Shown one piece after another: positions 1 to 7,266 of a stretch of 56,351 nt of DNA. A model generated the notes under the pieces. That model did no database searches. It was not told the origin of the DNA and saw nothing but the letters and a program-made list of their open reading frames with translations. The first letter of the stretch is position 1, and each line of letters starts with the position of its first letter. A program made the translations under genes and the position numbers. The stretch comes from an uncultured cyanobacterium (lineage in GTDB: Bacteria; Cyanobacteriota; Vampirovibrionia; Gastranaerophilales; Gastranaerophilaceae). The stretch covers positions 1 through 56,351 of the forward strand of contig CABUXT010000011.1 of NCBI GenBank assembly GCA_902495705.1. The letters run 5' to 3'.

Positions 1-356
1 ATCAAACAAAACGAGTAAACGACAAAAGCCGAATTTGTTTGAGGAACGAAGTGACGAGTTATTCGGCTATTATACGAGTTTTTAGTTTGATGTGAACGTG
101 GGCGTGTCGGTGGTTTTGTGGTGCTTTTGCCACCAAAAGCACCCCTGCACGGAGTGCATAAAAAAAAGAAAGAACCCTCACCCCAGCCCTCTCCCTAGGA
201 GAGGGTCAAAGTATATAATTGAAAAACATTGCCCCCCTCTCCTCACTCCTCTCCCACAAGGGGCGAGGAAGTTTTATCAAACCCTCACCCTACACTCAGC
301 CATACGGCACGCAGTCTCACACAACTCGCACTGCTCGTTGGTTCGGCTAGTGTCCC
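1..356. repeat. Left copy of a ~350-bp inverted repeat
   Basis: This stretch is closely similar to the reverse complement of 5518-5866, with small indels and substitutions; the first 37 bases and the segment around 240-275 match almost perfectly. It holds internal palindromes and GC-richer blocks but no credible gene. Its outer end is cut by the window edge, so the true boundary is unknown. A third, partial copy lies at about 45562-45640. Confidence 0.85.
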
Positions 357-385
357 TCGGAGAGAGTAAATTGTTATGCTATAAT

Positions 386-790
386 TTACTCCTTCAAATA
401 ATCCTCAAACTTCTTAATATTAACCGTATAACCACAGCCATCGTGGAGTTTGGCAGGGTAGGAAATCCTTTTAACTGGGTATTTTCGACACATGCGCGGA
501 CGGTGTTTGTAATCAGAGCATAACCCATCAGGTGTCACCAGTTTGCAAGCGAAAATCAAGTTCCCCTCGGAGTCTTTCCCTTTTATGTAAAATCTTTTGT
601 AAGTCGGAAAAAGAGTTTGCATAATTTTAAATTCTTTTTCAGTGTAGGTGTCGACACTGTACATATAGTTACAGCATTTGCCACATTTTTTGCACTCTCC
701 TGTTATTTCATACGATAGCTTTTCAGGTACGAAATTTGAAAGAAATTCATATATTATTGATTTGATAAAGTCAGGTAGTAGTTTAAACAT
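386..790 (-). CDS. YkgJ-family cysteine cluster protein (putative Zn/Fe-binding)
   Basis: A 134-residue protein of the YkgJ/UPF0153 family, whose members carry a conserved cysteine cluster thought to chelate zinc or iron; the biochemical role is not known. The pattern is complete: C33, C36, C39 and C40 form the CxxCxxCC motif, followed by C82, C91 and C101 in a CxxYxxRPxxCRxYP context. No signal peptide or membrane segment is seen, so it is probably cytoplasmic. The ATG at 790 has no Shine-Dalgarno sequence but has TATTAT exactly six bases upstream, as in other genes here that look leaderless. It is divergent from the MCE-domain gene. Family assignment is firm; function is open. Confidence 0.85.
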   Translation of the reverse strand: MFKLLPDFIKSIIYEFLSNFVPEKLSYEITGECKKCGKCCNYMYSVDTYTEKEFKIMQTLFPTYKRFYIKGKDSEGNLIFACKLVTPDGLCSDYKHRPRMCRKYPVKRISYPAKLHDGCGYTVNIKKFEDYLKE

Positions 791-796
791 TGCAAA

Positions 797-802
797 ATAA
801 TA
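797..802 (-). promoter_or_regulatory. -10 element, probably leaderless start of the YkgJ-like gene
   Basis: On the minus strand TATTAT is followed by six bases and then the ATG at 790. With the usual distance from -10 to +1, transcription would begin at or next to the A of the ATG. No consensus -35 box is seen. Confidence 0.45.
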
Positions 803-844
803 TAAAATTGTCTGTTACAAGTTATATTATAGGATAATTTTGTG

Positions 845-850
845 TATAAT
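845..850 (+). promoter_or_regulatory. -10 element of the MCE-domain gene
   Basis: A perfect TATAAT lies seven bases before the ATG at 858 and no Shine-Dalgarno sequence is present, so the mRNA is probably leaderless or has a one-base leader. Confidence 0.4.
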
Positions 851-857
851 AAAAATT

Positions 858-1484
858 ATGAAGAGTTTTAATAAAATTCGAGTATATGCGTGGGCAGAAT
901 TTGGTATTTGGTTAATTATTGTTGCCGCAATTGTTTTAGGGTTCAGATATCATCATTATCAAGAGCAAAAACAATTTAAAAACTACCAAATTTTTATGGA
1001 AGATGTTGATGGTTTGATTGTCGGTTCGCCTGTCAAGTTTTTGGGTGTTCAAATCGGCTATGTCAAAAAAATCCAAATAATTTCTAATGACGTGTATATA
1101 AAATTTGCAATAACTCAAAAAGATTTAGCTTTGCCTGTCGGTTCTATTGCAACAGTTGAGGCATCAGGCTTAGGTGGTTCAAAAGCCCTCGAAATTTATC
1201 CGCCTGATAAAACCAATCCGACAGACAAAATCATTGTATCAAAAGACCCTACAAGGTTAAGCAAGGTTATGGGACTGTTTGATAATATCTTTAAAGAATT
1301 GGATTCAATTATCACAACGATGAATAATTCCGCAAGTCAGTTTGAATTTACATCAAGCGGAAAAGTTCCGAAAAATGTTGTCACTCCTACAGATGCAAAT
1401 AGTGATTTAGAAAATTTCAATCGCTCATTAGATAAGATGATTGAGGCAGAACAAAATATGACAAAGAGTTTTAAAAAGAAATAA
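858..1484 (+). CDS. MCE/MlaD-domain protein (lipid transport, periplasmic)
   Basis: A 208-residue membrane-anchored protein. A hydrophobic helix at about residues 12-29 is followed by one MCE (MlaD-like) domain at about 40-117, with the typical GLIVGSPVKFLGVQIGYV start and the ASGLGGSKALEIYPP end. MCE proteins are the periplasmic substrate-binding parts of ABC systems that move lipids between inner and outer membranes, so the cell is probably diderm. The C-terminal 90 residues are a helical tail with no named domain. No permease or ATPase partner lies next to it. A TTG at 840 is in frame, but ATG 858 sits correctly behind a TATAAT and is preferred. Confidence 0.82.
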   Translation: MKSFNKIRVYAWAEFGIWLIIVAAIVLGFRYHHYQEQKQFKNYQIFMEDVDGLIVGSPVKFLGVQIGYVKKIQIISNDVYIKFAITQKDLALPVGSIATVEASGLGGSKALEIYPPDKTNPTDKIIVSKDPTRLSKVMGLFDNIFKELDSIITTMNNSASQFEFTSSGKVPKNVVTPTDANSDLENFNRSLDKMIEAEQNMTKSFKKK

Positions 1485-1504
1485 TAAAAAGAAGGTGGGT
1501 TTGT

Positions 1505-2155
1505 ATGTATATGGATAATGTTAGAGTAATAAATAACCCTGTTGTATTGCTAAATTTATGCACAATGAGGGATAAAAACACTGATAGCCAAGGTGTTAGG
1601 ATTGCAACAAGAAAAATTACAAGATGTCTTTTGTATGAGGCTGCAAAAAATTTACCGCTTGTTGAAAGAGATGTCACAACGCCACTTACGACATTCAGAG
1701 CAAAAACGGTTGACCCTGATATAAATTTAATCATTTCACCGATTTTGCGCGCAGGTTTGATTTTCACGGATGAGGCAATTGATATTTTGCCACAAGCAAC
1801 TATCCGCCATATCGGAATGTATAGGGATGAAAAGACTTTGAAACCTGTTTGGTATTACAACAAAGTTCCTATGGAAGCAGATAATCCTGAAAAATTCTAC
1901 ATCTATATTACAGACCCAATGCTTGCTACAGGTAATTCACTATTGGCAGCAATTGAATTGTATGCAAATAAAGGTATTCCGATTAAAAATATCAAATGTA
2001 TTTGTATAATTGCAGCACCTGAAGGTCTGAAAAATATTTATGAAAAATATCCTGATATTGAAATCATTACAGCTGCCGTGGATGACCACTTGAATGAAAA
2101 AGGCTACATTGTCCCAGGGATGGGCGATGCAGGCGATAGAATTTTCAATACATAG
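1505..2155 (+). CDS. upp: Uracil phosphoribosyltransferase
   Basis: Makes UMP from uracil and PRPP in pyrimidine salvage; cytoplasmic. The 216-residue length is typical. The PRPP-binding loop DPMLATGNS is at residues 137-145, and the C-terminal GMGDAGDRIF motif that contacts uracil is present. The start at 1505 follows a GAAGGTGG ribosome-binding site at a good distance; an ATG two codons later is possible. The gene follows the MCE gene by 20 bases on the same strand and is closed by a hairpin terminator. Confidence 0.96.
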   Translation: MYMDNVRVINNPVVLLNLCTMRDKNTDSQGVRIATRKITRCLLYEAAKNLPLVERDVTTPLTTFRAKTVDPDINLIISPILRAGLIFTDEAIDILPQATIRHIGMYRDEKTLKPVWYYNKVPMEADNPEKFYIYITDPMLATGNSLLAAIELYANKGIPIKNIKCICIIAAPEGLKNIYEKYPDIEIITAAVDDHLNEKGYIVPGMGDAGDRIFNT

Positions 2156-2181
2156 ATAGTTTTGTAAAATTTGTTTACATA

Positions 2182-2226
2182 AATAACGGTATTTTTAAAG
2201 TTTATTTTAAAAGTGCCGTTATTTTT
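2182..2226 (+). terminator. Rho-independent terminator after upp
   Basis: The arms AATAACGG and CCGTTATT form the outer stem, extended by an AT-rich inner stem (TTTTTAAA with TTTAAAA), and a run of T follows. Confidence 0.75.
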
Positions 2227-2259
2227 TCATGTGTGTAACTTTGTTATTGGAGAAATTTA

Positions 2260-4350
2260 ATGACACAAGGTGTAAATGGCGTAAATACCGCCGGTAGTAA
2301 TAAACAAGTAAAAGTAGCAAGACAATCAGAGCTGACTATTCGTGCAGGAGAGAGTTTGTCCGTTTTGGCTCAAAAATTTGGGATGGGTCAAAAAGAATTT
2401 ATGGAATGGACAGGATTAAAAAGTCCAAACATCAAAGCAGGACAAAAGATAAAGCTTCCAACGGCGACAGTTCCTGAAGGTCGCGGAATTATGGCTGTTG
2501 CAAGAGATTCAGGCATGACTTTTGCTGATTTTTGTAAGTTGAATAATATTCCAAGAACTTACACACCATCAAAAGGCGAAATATTTTACATAAAACGCGG
2601 TAATGTTCAAAAGACTTCTGCAAATCCTGTTGCAACACCACAAAAATCAACTTCCACAAAATCTGCCCAACCAAAAACTGTTCAGCAGGCAAAACCGAAA
2701 ACTGCACAGACAAAAACCGCCTCACGTGCGGCAAAACCAAGCCCTGCAGGTGTAAACAAGATGAAATACGGTTCATCATATACGCCTGATGAACTCGGCA
2801 AACGAATTTACCAAAAATCAGAATATTACTATGGCGCTGTCGGCAAGCCTGATTTTGATGCTTTGCTCAACGAAATCAACCCTAAAAATGTTGAATCTGT
2901 TCTAAAATCTTATAAAAACAATCCTAAAAATACATCTAAAGAAAGTTTAATAAACACTTTGACAAGTGAAGTCAGCAGTGATAAAAACAAACGAAAAGTT
3001 GCAGTTATGAAGGTGTATGACTCTTTGGCAAGAGCAAAAGGCACACCTGCAAGTGTTCGAGCTAATTTTGCAAAAGAATTGGACAGTCAATTCAAATCAT
3101 TTGGTATGGTAAGTACCACAAAACTTGATGAAACAATGAACCGAATGATGGCAACTCCAAGTGAACTTGCAACCAAGATGAAATTCGATATTGATAGCAA
3201 ATCAAGTGCAATCAGCAAATCTTCATTCCAAGAATTGCTGTCACTGGTTAATTCGAAGAACGCATCCGCCGTAATAAAATCGTATGATAAAATCGGCAAA
3301 GGCAGTTCTTTAATAAAAGATATTACTCATGAAATCGGTGATAACAAAGATGTTCGTAAAAAGGCTGTAATGCACATTTATGACTCTTTGGCAAAAGAGA
3401 AAAACACATCTCCTGCTCATCGTGCAGCTTTTGTTCAAGAATTAAACAATCAATTTAATTCTTGGGGAATGGTTGATACCAAGAAAATGGATTCAATGAT
3501 TGCAAGCATGCTAAAAACTCAATCAGTTGCGAGTGCTCAAAAAGTTTCAGCGTCCAAGAAGACTGTTACACCCAAAGGCGTGAAAGTTGCACCAAATGAG
3601 AGATACGTACCAAACGGATTTGAGGTTGCAGTTGGCGGAAAACGCAGTGTAGCAAGTACAGGCGCAATACCTTCTATTCCTGTAAATGACAAAGGCGAAG
3701 TTATTGCAGAAGTCATAAAATTCAAGCCAAGCAATCCAAATGGACCATTGAAGGGTAAAACTATTATGGTCAATGCAGGACACGGCTGGGGCAAAACTAA
3801 AAACTTCAAACCTGGGACACAAGCCACTGATTCAAACGGCAAAACTATCCCTGAATGGTACAAAAATAGAAACTTTGCTGACCAATTGGTTCAACAATTG
3901 TCAAGCCAAGGCGCAACTGTTGTTTACACAGCAGGAGATGCAAAACCTGTTTGTGATGCAAAAAGACAATATAAAGCCGATATGTTAATCAGTTTACACT
4001 GTAATGCATCAAGTAACAAAGACGTACGCGGATTAGACGTATTTTATGCCGCAGGTTCAAATATTGGCAAAAACTTTGCTCAAATAGCAGAAAAACACTT
4101 AGATACATTGGTTTCATTCGGCAAGCAAGGTGGAGAAAACGACCATTGCAGAACACGTGCGGATAATGAAGGTCAACATACTTCTATCGGTATTTTGCAG
4201 GTAAATAAAGAAAAAACACCTTCAATACTTATCGAAATGGGTTATCAATCAAATGAAACCGATTTGAAAAACATTGATTCTGCAAACTTTCGCCAAAATT
4301 CAATGAAACAAGTTGCAAATGCAGTTAAAGAATATTTTCACGTAAAATAA
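2260..4350 (+). CDS. LysM-containing N-acetylmuramoyl-L-alanine amidase (Amidase_3)
   Basis: A 696-residue peptidoglycan hydrolase predicted to cut the MurNAc-L-Ala bond. Order of parts: LysM at about 24-67, a second weaker LysM at about 75-112, a K/T/Q/P-rich linker to about 170, two tandem copies of a helical domain at about 172-295 and 296-415, another linker, then the zinc amidase at about 498-696. Metal-ligand candidates are H508 (NAGHG), H580 (SLHCNAS) and E659 (ILIEMGYQSN). No signal peptide or membrane helix is visible at the N-terminus, which is odd for a wall enzyme. The start at ATG 2260 follows TTGGAGAA. The lysozyme gene begins 13 bases downstream, so the two are probably co-transcribed. 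Confidence 0.9.
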   Translation: MTQGVNGVNTAGSNKQVKVARQSELTIRAGESLSVLAQKFGMGQKEFMEWTGLKSPNIKAGQKIKLPTATVPEGRGIMAVARDSGMTFADFCKLNNIPRTYTPSKGEIFYIKRGNVQKTSANPVATPQKSTSTKSAQPKTVQQAKPKTAQTKTASRAAKPSPAGVNKMKYGSSYTPDELGKRIYQKSEYYYGAVGKPDFDALLNEINPKNVESVLKSYKNNPKNTSKESLINTLTSEVSSDKNKRKVAVMKVYDSLARAKGTPASVRANFAKELDSQFKSFGMVSTTKLDETMNRMMATPSELATKMKFDIDSKSSAISKSSFQELLSLVNSKNASAVIKSYDKIGKGSSLIKDITHEIGDNKDVRKKAVMHIYDSLAKEKNTSPAHRAAFVQELNNQFNSWGMVDTKKMDSMIASMLKTQSVASAQKVSASKKTVTPKGVKVAPNERYVPNGFEVAVGGKRSVASTGAIPSIPVNDKGEVIAEVIKFKPSNPNGPLKGKTIMVNAGHGWGKTKNFKPGTQATDSNGKTIPEWYKNRNFADQLVQQLSSQGATVVYTAGDAKPVCDAKRQYKADMLISLHCNASSNKDVRGLDVFYAAGSNIGKNFAQIAEKHLDTLVSFGKQGGENDHCRTRADNEGQHTSIGILQVNKEKTPSILIEMGYQSNETDLKNIDSANFRQNSMKQVANAVKEYFHVK

Positions 4351-4363
4351 AGGACTAAATAAT

Positions 4364-5419
4364 ATGGATTGGCTTACAAAAATATGGAACTCAATAAAAA
4401 CGACTTTTACAGGGGGAGAGTCTGCCAATGTGAAATCCAAGCCGTCCGCGAAACAACCGATTTTTCACGGCGCAAAACGAACCACACAGCCAAACGAAAT
4501 CACTATGATGAGTGAAATTTCTGATGAGCAAATTCAAGCAAACAGCGTTCGCTCAAAATATATCACGACAGTAAAAAATCCTCCGTACAAATTGAAACAA
4601 GGGGATTCTATAGACAAAATCGCACAAAAGTTTGGGGTGGAAACTCTAAGTATTCTTGCTTATAACGGTTTAGATGAAAAATCTGCCAAGACGCTAAAAG
4701 CAGGTCAGACTTTAAAAATTCCACCTTCTCGAAAAATAAAAAATGTGAAAAGCTTAAATGATATTGCAAAATCTATGGGCGTAAGCCTTGATTTTGTTAA
4801 ACGGCTTAAAAAACTTGAAGATAAAGGCTTGCCTGAAAATAAATTCCATAATACCCCATACACGGATAATGCAGGCGTTCCGACAATCGGAATCGGACAC
4901 GCTCTGAAAAAAGGTGACCCTAAACAACTTTCAAACGCTCAGGTTTGCGAATTGTGTGCAAAAGACTTACTCAAGGTGGAAGAAAATCTTTGTGCAAAAC
5001 TTGGGCAGAAAAATTATGCCAGAATGCCGCAAAGTATGAAAGAAGCCTTGCTTGATATGGCGTTTAACAAAGGCGTTGACGTATTAGACAAAACATCAGG
5101 CATGGTGTATTGCTTGAAGATAGGCAAATATGAGTCTGCAATAAATAAAATGACATATAACAAATCTTCTGCGACAGGAAAAGAAATGAGTGGTTTGTCA
5201 AAACGCCGTTTGTTTGATATTTCTGTAGCGACAAGGATGTATAAAGGTAAAATTCCACAAAGTAATATAAATACCGCGCAACAAGTGTATAATCATGGAA
5301 TTGAGCTTTTGCGCCAAGAATGTAAGGCAAAGGGTATCAATTTTGAAAACATACTTGCAGGTTATAACAAAGACGTACAAGGCTACTTCGGCAATAGACT
5401 AAAACTAATCACGAAGTAG
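4364..5419 (+). CDS. LysM-containing GH24 (T4-type) lysozyme
   Basis: A 351-residue muramidase predicted to cut MurNAc-GlcNAc bonds. LysM lies at about residues 75-119 and the GH24 domain at about 148-300. The signature YTDNAGVPTIGIGHA aligns with T4 lysozyme: D168 and T174 match Asp20 and Thr26, and E152 is the best candidate for Glu11, although one extra residue separates it from the motif. The first 70 residues are unassigned and contain no clear signal peptide. No holin, tail or head genes lie nearby, so this looks like a resident wall-remodelling enzyme paired with the upstream amidase and not a prophage lysin. Confidence 0.85.
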   Translation: MDWLTKIWNSIKTTFTGGESANVKSKPSAKQPIFHGAKRTTQPNEITMMSEISDEQIQANSVRSKYITTVKNPPYKLKQGDSIDKIAQKFGVETLSILAYNGLDEKSAKTLKAGQTLKIPPSRKIKNVKSLNDIAKSMGVSLDFVKRLKKLEDKGLPENKFHNTPYTDNAGVPTIGIGHALKKGDPKQLSNAQVCELCAKDLLKVEENLCAKLGQKNYARMPQSMKEALLDMAFNKGVDVLDKTSGMVYCLKIGKYESAINKMTYNKSSATGKEMSGLSKRRLFDISVATRMYKGKIPQSNINTAQQVYNHGIELLRQECKAKGINFENILAGYNKDVQGYFGNRLKLITK

Positions 5420-5430
5420 TGGTTAGTTTC

Positions 5431-5452
5431 TGTCGGCTTAGTAAAGCCGACA
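5431..5452. repeat. GTCGGC-family palindrome after the lysozyme gene
   Basis: A perfect 9-bp stem, TGTCGGCTT / AAGCCGACA, with a 4-base loop, placed 12 bases after the stop codon. Relatives lie at 39426-39446, 45172-45191 and 45688-45707. It could end transcription, but no T-run follows. Confidence 0.7.
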
Positions 5453-5473
5453 AATTTACTAAGTGTTCAATTA

Positions 5474-5497
5474 GAGATTCCGAAACAAGTTCGGAAT
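5474..5497. repeat. Palindromic GATTCCGAAAC/GTTCGGAAT repeat
   Basis: An imperfect palindrome of the same family as copies at 13631-13660, 39371-39395 and 56205-56235. It sits between the lysozyme gene and the right inverted repeat. The rest of 5420-6026 is repeat sequence followed by the ftsZ promoter region; no gene is seen. Confidence 0.7.
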
Positions 5498-5517
5498 AAC
5501 GTTTTCTCGCCCTTTGT

Positions 5518-5866
5518 GGGACACTAGACAAACCAACGAGCTATGCGTGTGTGAGACTGCGTGCCGTATGGCTGAGGGCAGGGGTGATAAAACTTCCTCG
5601 CCCCTTGTGGGAGAGGAGTGAGGAGAGGGGGTCAATGTTTTTCAATTATATACTTTAACCCTCTCCAATGGGAGAGGGTAGGGTGAGGGTTCATCCTTTC
5701 ATTTTCATGCACTCCGTGCAGTGGTGCTTTTGATGGCAAAAGCACCACAAAACCACCGACACGCCAACGTTCACATCAAACTAAAAACTCGTATAATAGC
5801 CGAATAACTCGTCACCTTCGTTCCTCAAACAAATTCGGCTTTTGTCGTTTACTCGTTTTGTTTGAT
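5518..5866. repeat. Right copy of the ~350-bp inverted repeat
   Basis: Reverse complement of 1-356 at roughly 90 percent identity by eye. With the left copy it brackets a five-gene block in inverted orientation. No open reading frame in it looks coding, and no transposase is nearby. Confidence 0.85.
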
Positions 5867-5996
5867 TGTTCACTTTTGGCTATTGTCGGATTGTTGACCT
5901 ATGTGTTATTTTAGATTGGTTGGGCATGCCTACATCCCAAAACCTAACAAATATATTACGAAATATTGAAATAGATGAAAAGTTAAATTTTTTGTA

Positions 5997-6002
5997 TATA
6001 AT
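5997..6002 (+). promoter_or_regulatory. Candidate -10 box upstream of ftsZ
   Basis: TATAAT within an AT-rich run 25 bases before the ftsZ start. The -35 region is not convincing: TTGAAA at 5966 is too far upstream. The strong ribosome-binding site AGGAGGAA follows at 6017-6024. Confidence 0.4.
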
Positions 6003-6026
6003 ATATAGTAAAATGTAGGAGGAACA

Positions 6027-7169
6027 ATGGAAAATATAGTATCAAGTTACGGAAGTGACCAGAGAAATAATATAAATCCGACCAAAATCAAAGTTATTGG
6101 TGTTGGTGGTGGTGGCGGAAACGCTGTCAACAGAATGGTAAAAGCTAAACTTGCAGGTGTTGAATTTTGGCTTATGAATACAGATTTGCAAGTTTTGACA
6201 TATAGCAATGTTGAAAATAAATTGCAACTAGGTACAACTACAACCAAAGGGCTTGGCTCAGGCGGTGACCCATCAACAGGTGAAAAAGCTGCTATTGAAG
6301 TTAAAGACGATATCACAAAAGCATTAGATGGTGCTGATATGGTATTTATCACTGCCGGTATGGGCGGTGGTACAGGTACAGGTGCCGCTCCTGTTGTTGC
6401 TCAAATTGCAAAAGATTTGGGAATTTTGACAATCGCATTTGTTACAAAACCTTTCTGCTGGGAAGGTAAAAAGAGAATGGCTCAAGCTGAAGCAGGTATT
6501 GAAAAACTTAGAAAATACGTTGATGCAATTCTTGTTGTTCCAAATGACAAGTTGTTACAAGTTGTAGAACGTCAATTGGGCTTGAGAGAAGCATTCTGTG
6601 TTACAGATGAAGTTCTATACAGAGGTATTCAAGGTATTTCAGATATCATCACAATCCCTGGTATGATTAACATTGACTTTGCGGATGTTAGAAAAGTTGT
6701 TAAAGATTCAGGTACAGCATTGATGGGTATTGGTAGAGCACAAGGCGAAGGCAGAGCAATCAAGGCTGCTGAAATGGCTATCAATTCTCAATTGTTGGAA
6801 TCTTCAATTGATGGAGCATCAGGTATTATCGTAAATATCACAGGCAGCTCAAATATGACATTGTATGAAATCAACGATGCTACAAGCATTATCAACAACG
6901 TTGTAAGAGATGATGCTGATGTAATCATCGGTACTGCTATCAATGATTCATTCCAAAATGAAATCCAAATTACCGTTATTGCAACAGGTTTTACTGATAA
7001 AGGTAACCAAAGCGCAATCAATACTCCGCAAATCTCTGCTGCTGAGTATTTCCAAGGTAAAACTTCAACTCAATCAAATGTTGGAACAAGTTCATCAAAT
7101 GTAGCAGGCGGATTCCCTAAAATGCCTTCAATGAATTTGGATGTTCCTGATTTTTTGAGAAAAAACTAA
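6027..7169 (+). CDS. ftsZ: Cell division protein FtsZ
   Basis: The tubulin-like GTPase that assembles the division ring. The 380-residue length is normal. The glycine-rich nucleotide loop GVGGGGGNAVNRM lies at about 25-37 and the tubulin signature GGGTGTGAAP at 113-122. After a short variable linker the conserved C-terminal tail ends LDVPDFLRKN, the segment that in other FtsZ proteins binds membrane anchors such as FtsA, ZipA or SepF. The start is fixed by AGGAGGAA three bases before the ATG. It stands alone; no ftsA or ftsQ is adjacent. The next gene converges on it. Confidence 0.98.
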   Translation: MENIVSSYGSDQRNNINPTKIKVIGVGGGGGNAVNRMVKAKLAGVEFWLMNTDLQVLTYSNVENKLQLGTTTTKGLGSGGDPSTGEKAAIEVKDDITKALDGADMVFITAGMGGGTGTGAAPVVAQIAKDLGILTIAFVTKPFCWEGKKRMAQAEAGIEKLRKYVDAILVVPNDKLLQVVERQLGLREAFCVTDEVLYRGIQGISDIITIPGMINIDFADVRKVVKDSGTALMGIGRAQGEGRAIKAAEMAINSQLLESSIDGASGIIVNITGSSNMTLYEINDATSIINNVVRDDADVIIGTAINDSFQNEIQITVIATGFTDKGNQSAINTPQISAAEYFQGKTSTQSNVGTSSSNVAGGFPKMPSMNLDVPDFLRKN

Positions 7170-7189
7170 AATCTAAATTATAATAAATG

Positions 7190-7221
7190 AAAAAGGAAAG
7201 TCGTTTGGCTTTCCTTTTTTT
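7190..7221. terminator. Terminator between ftsZ and the convergent giant gene
   Basis: Stem AAAAAGGAAAG / CTTTCCTTTTT with an 8-base loop; the T-run on one strand and A-run on the other allow it to act in both directions. Confidence 0.8.
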
Positions 7222-7266
7222 ATTGTTTTAATAATGTTGACCGACCTCTTTGCAACCACGCAATTA

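Noticed and set aside
92..523. 143-codon open frame in the left inverted repeat
   Set aside because: It is a frame through repeat DNA and antisense to the end of the YkgJ-like gene; the translation is low-complexity and matches no family.
4364..5419. Prophage remnant (lysozyme and amidase)
   Set aside because: No integrase, capsid, tail, terminase or holin genes lie nearby, and both enzymes carry LysM domains and house-style linkers; they fit resident wall hydrolases better.
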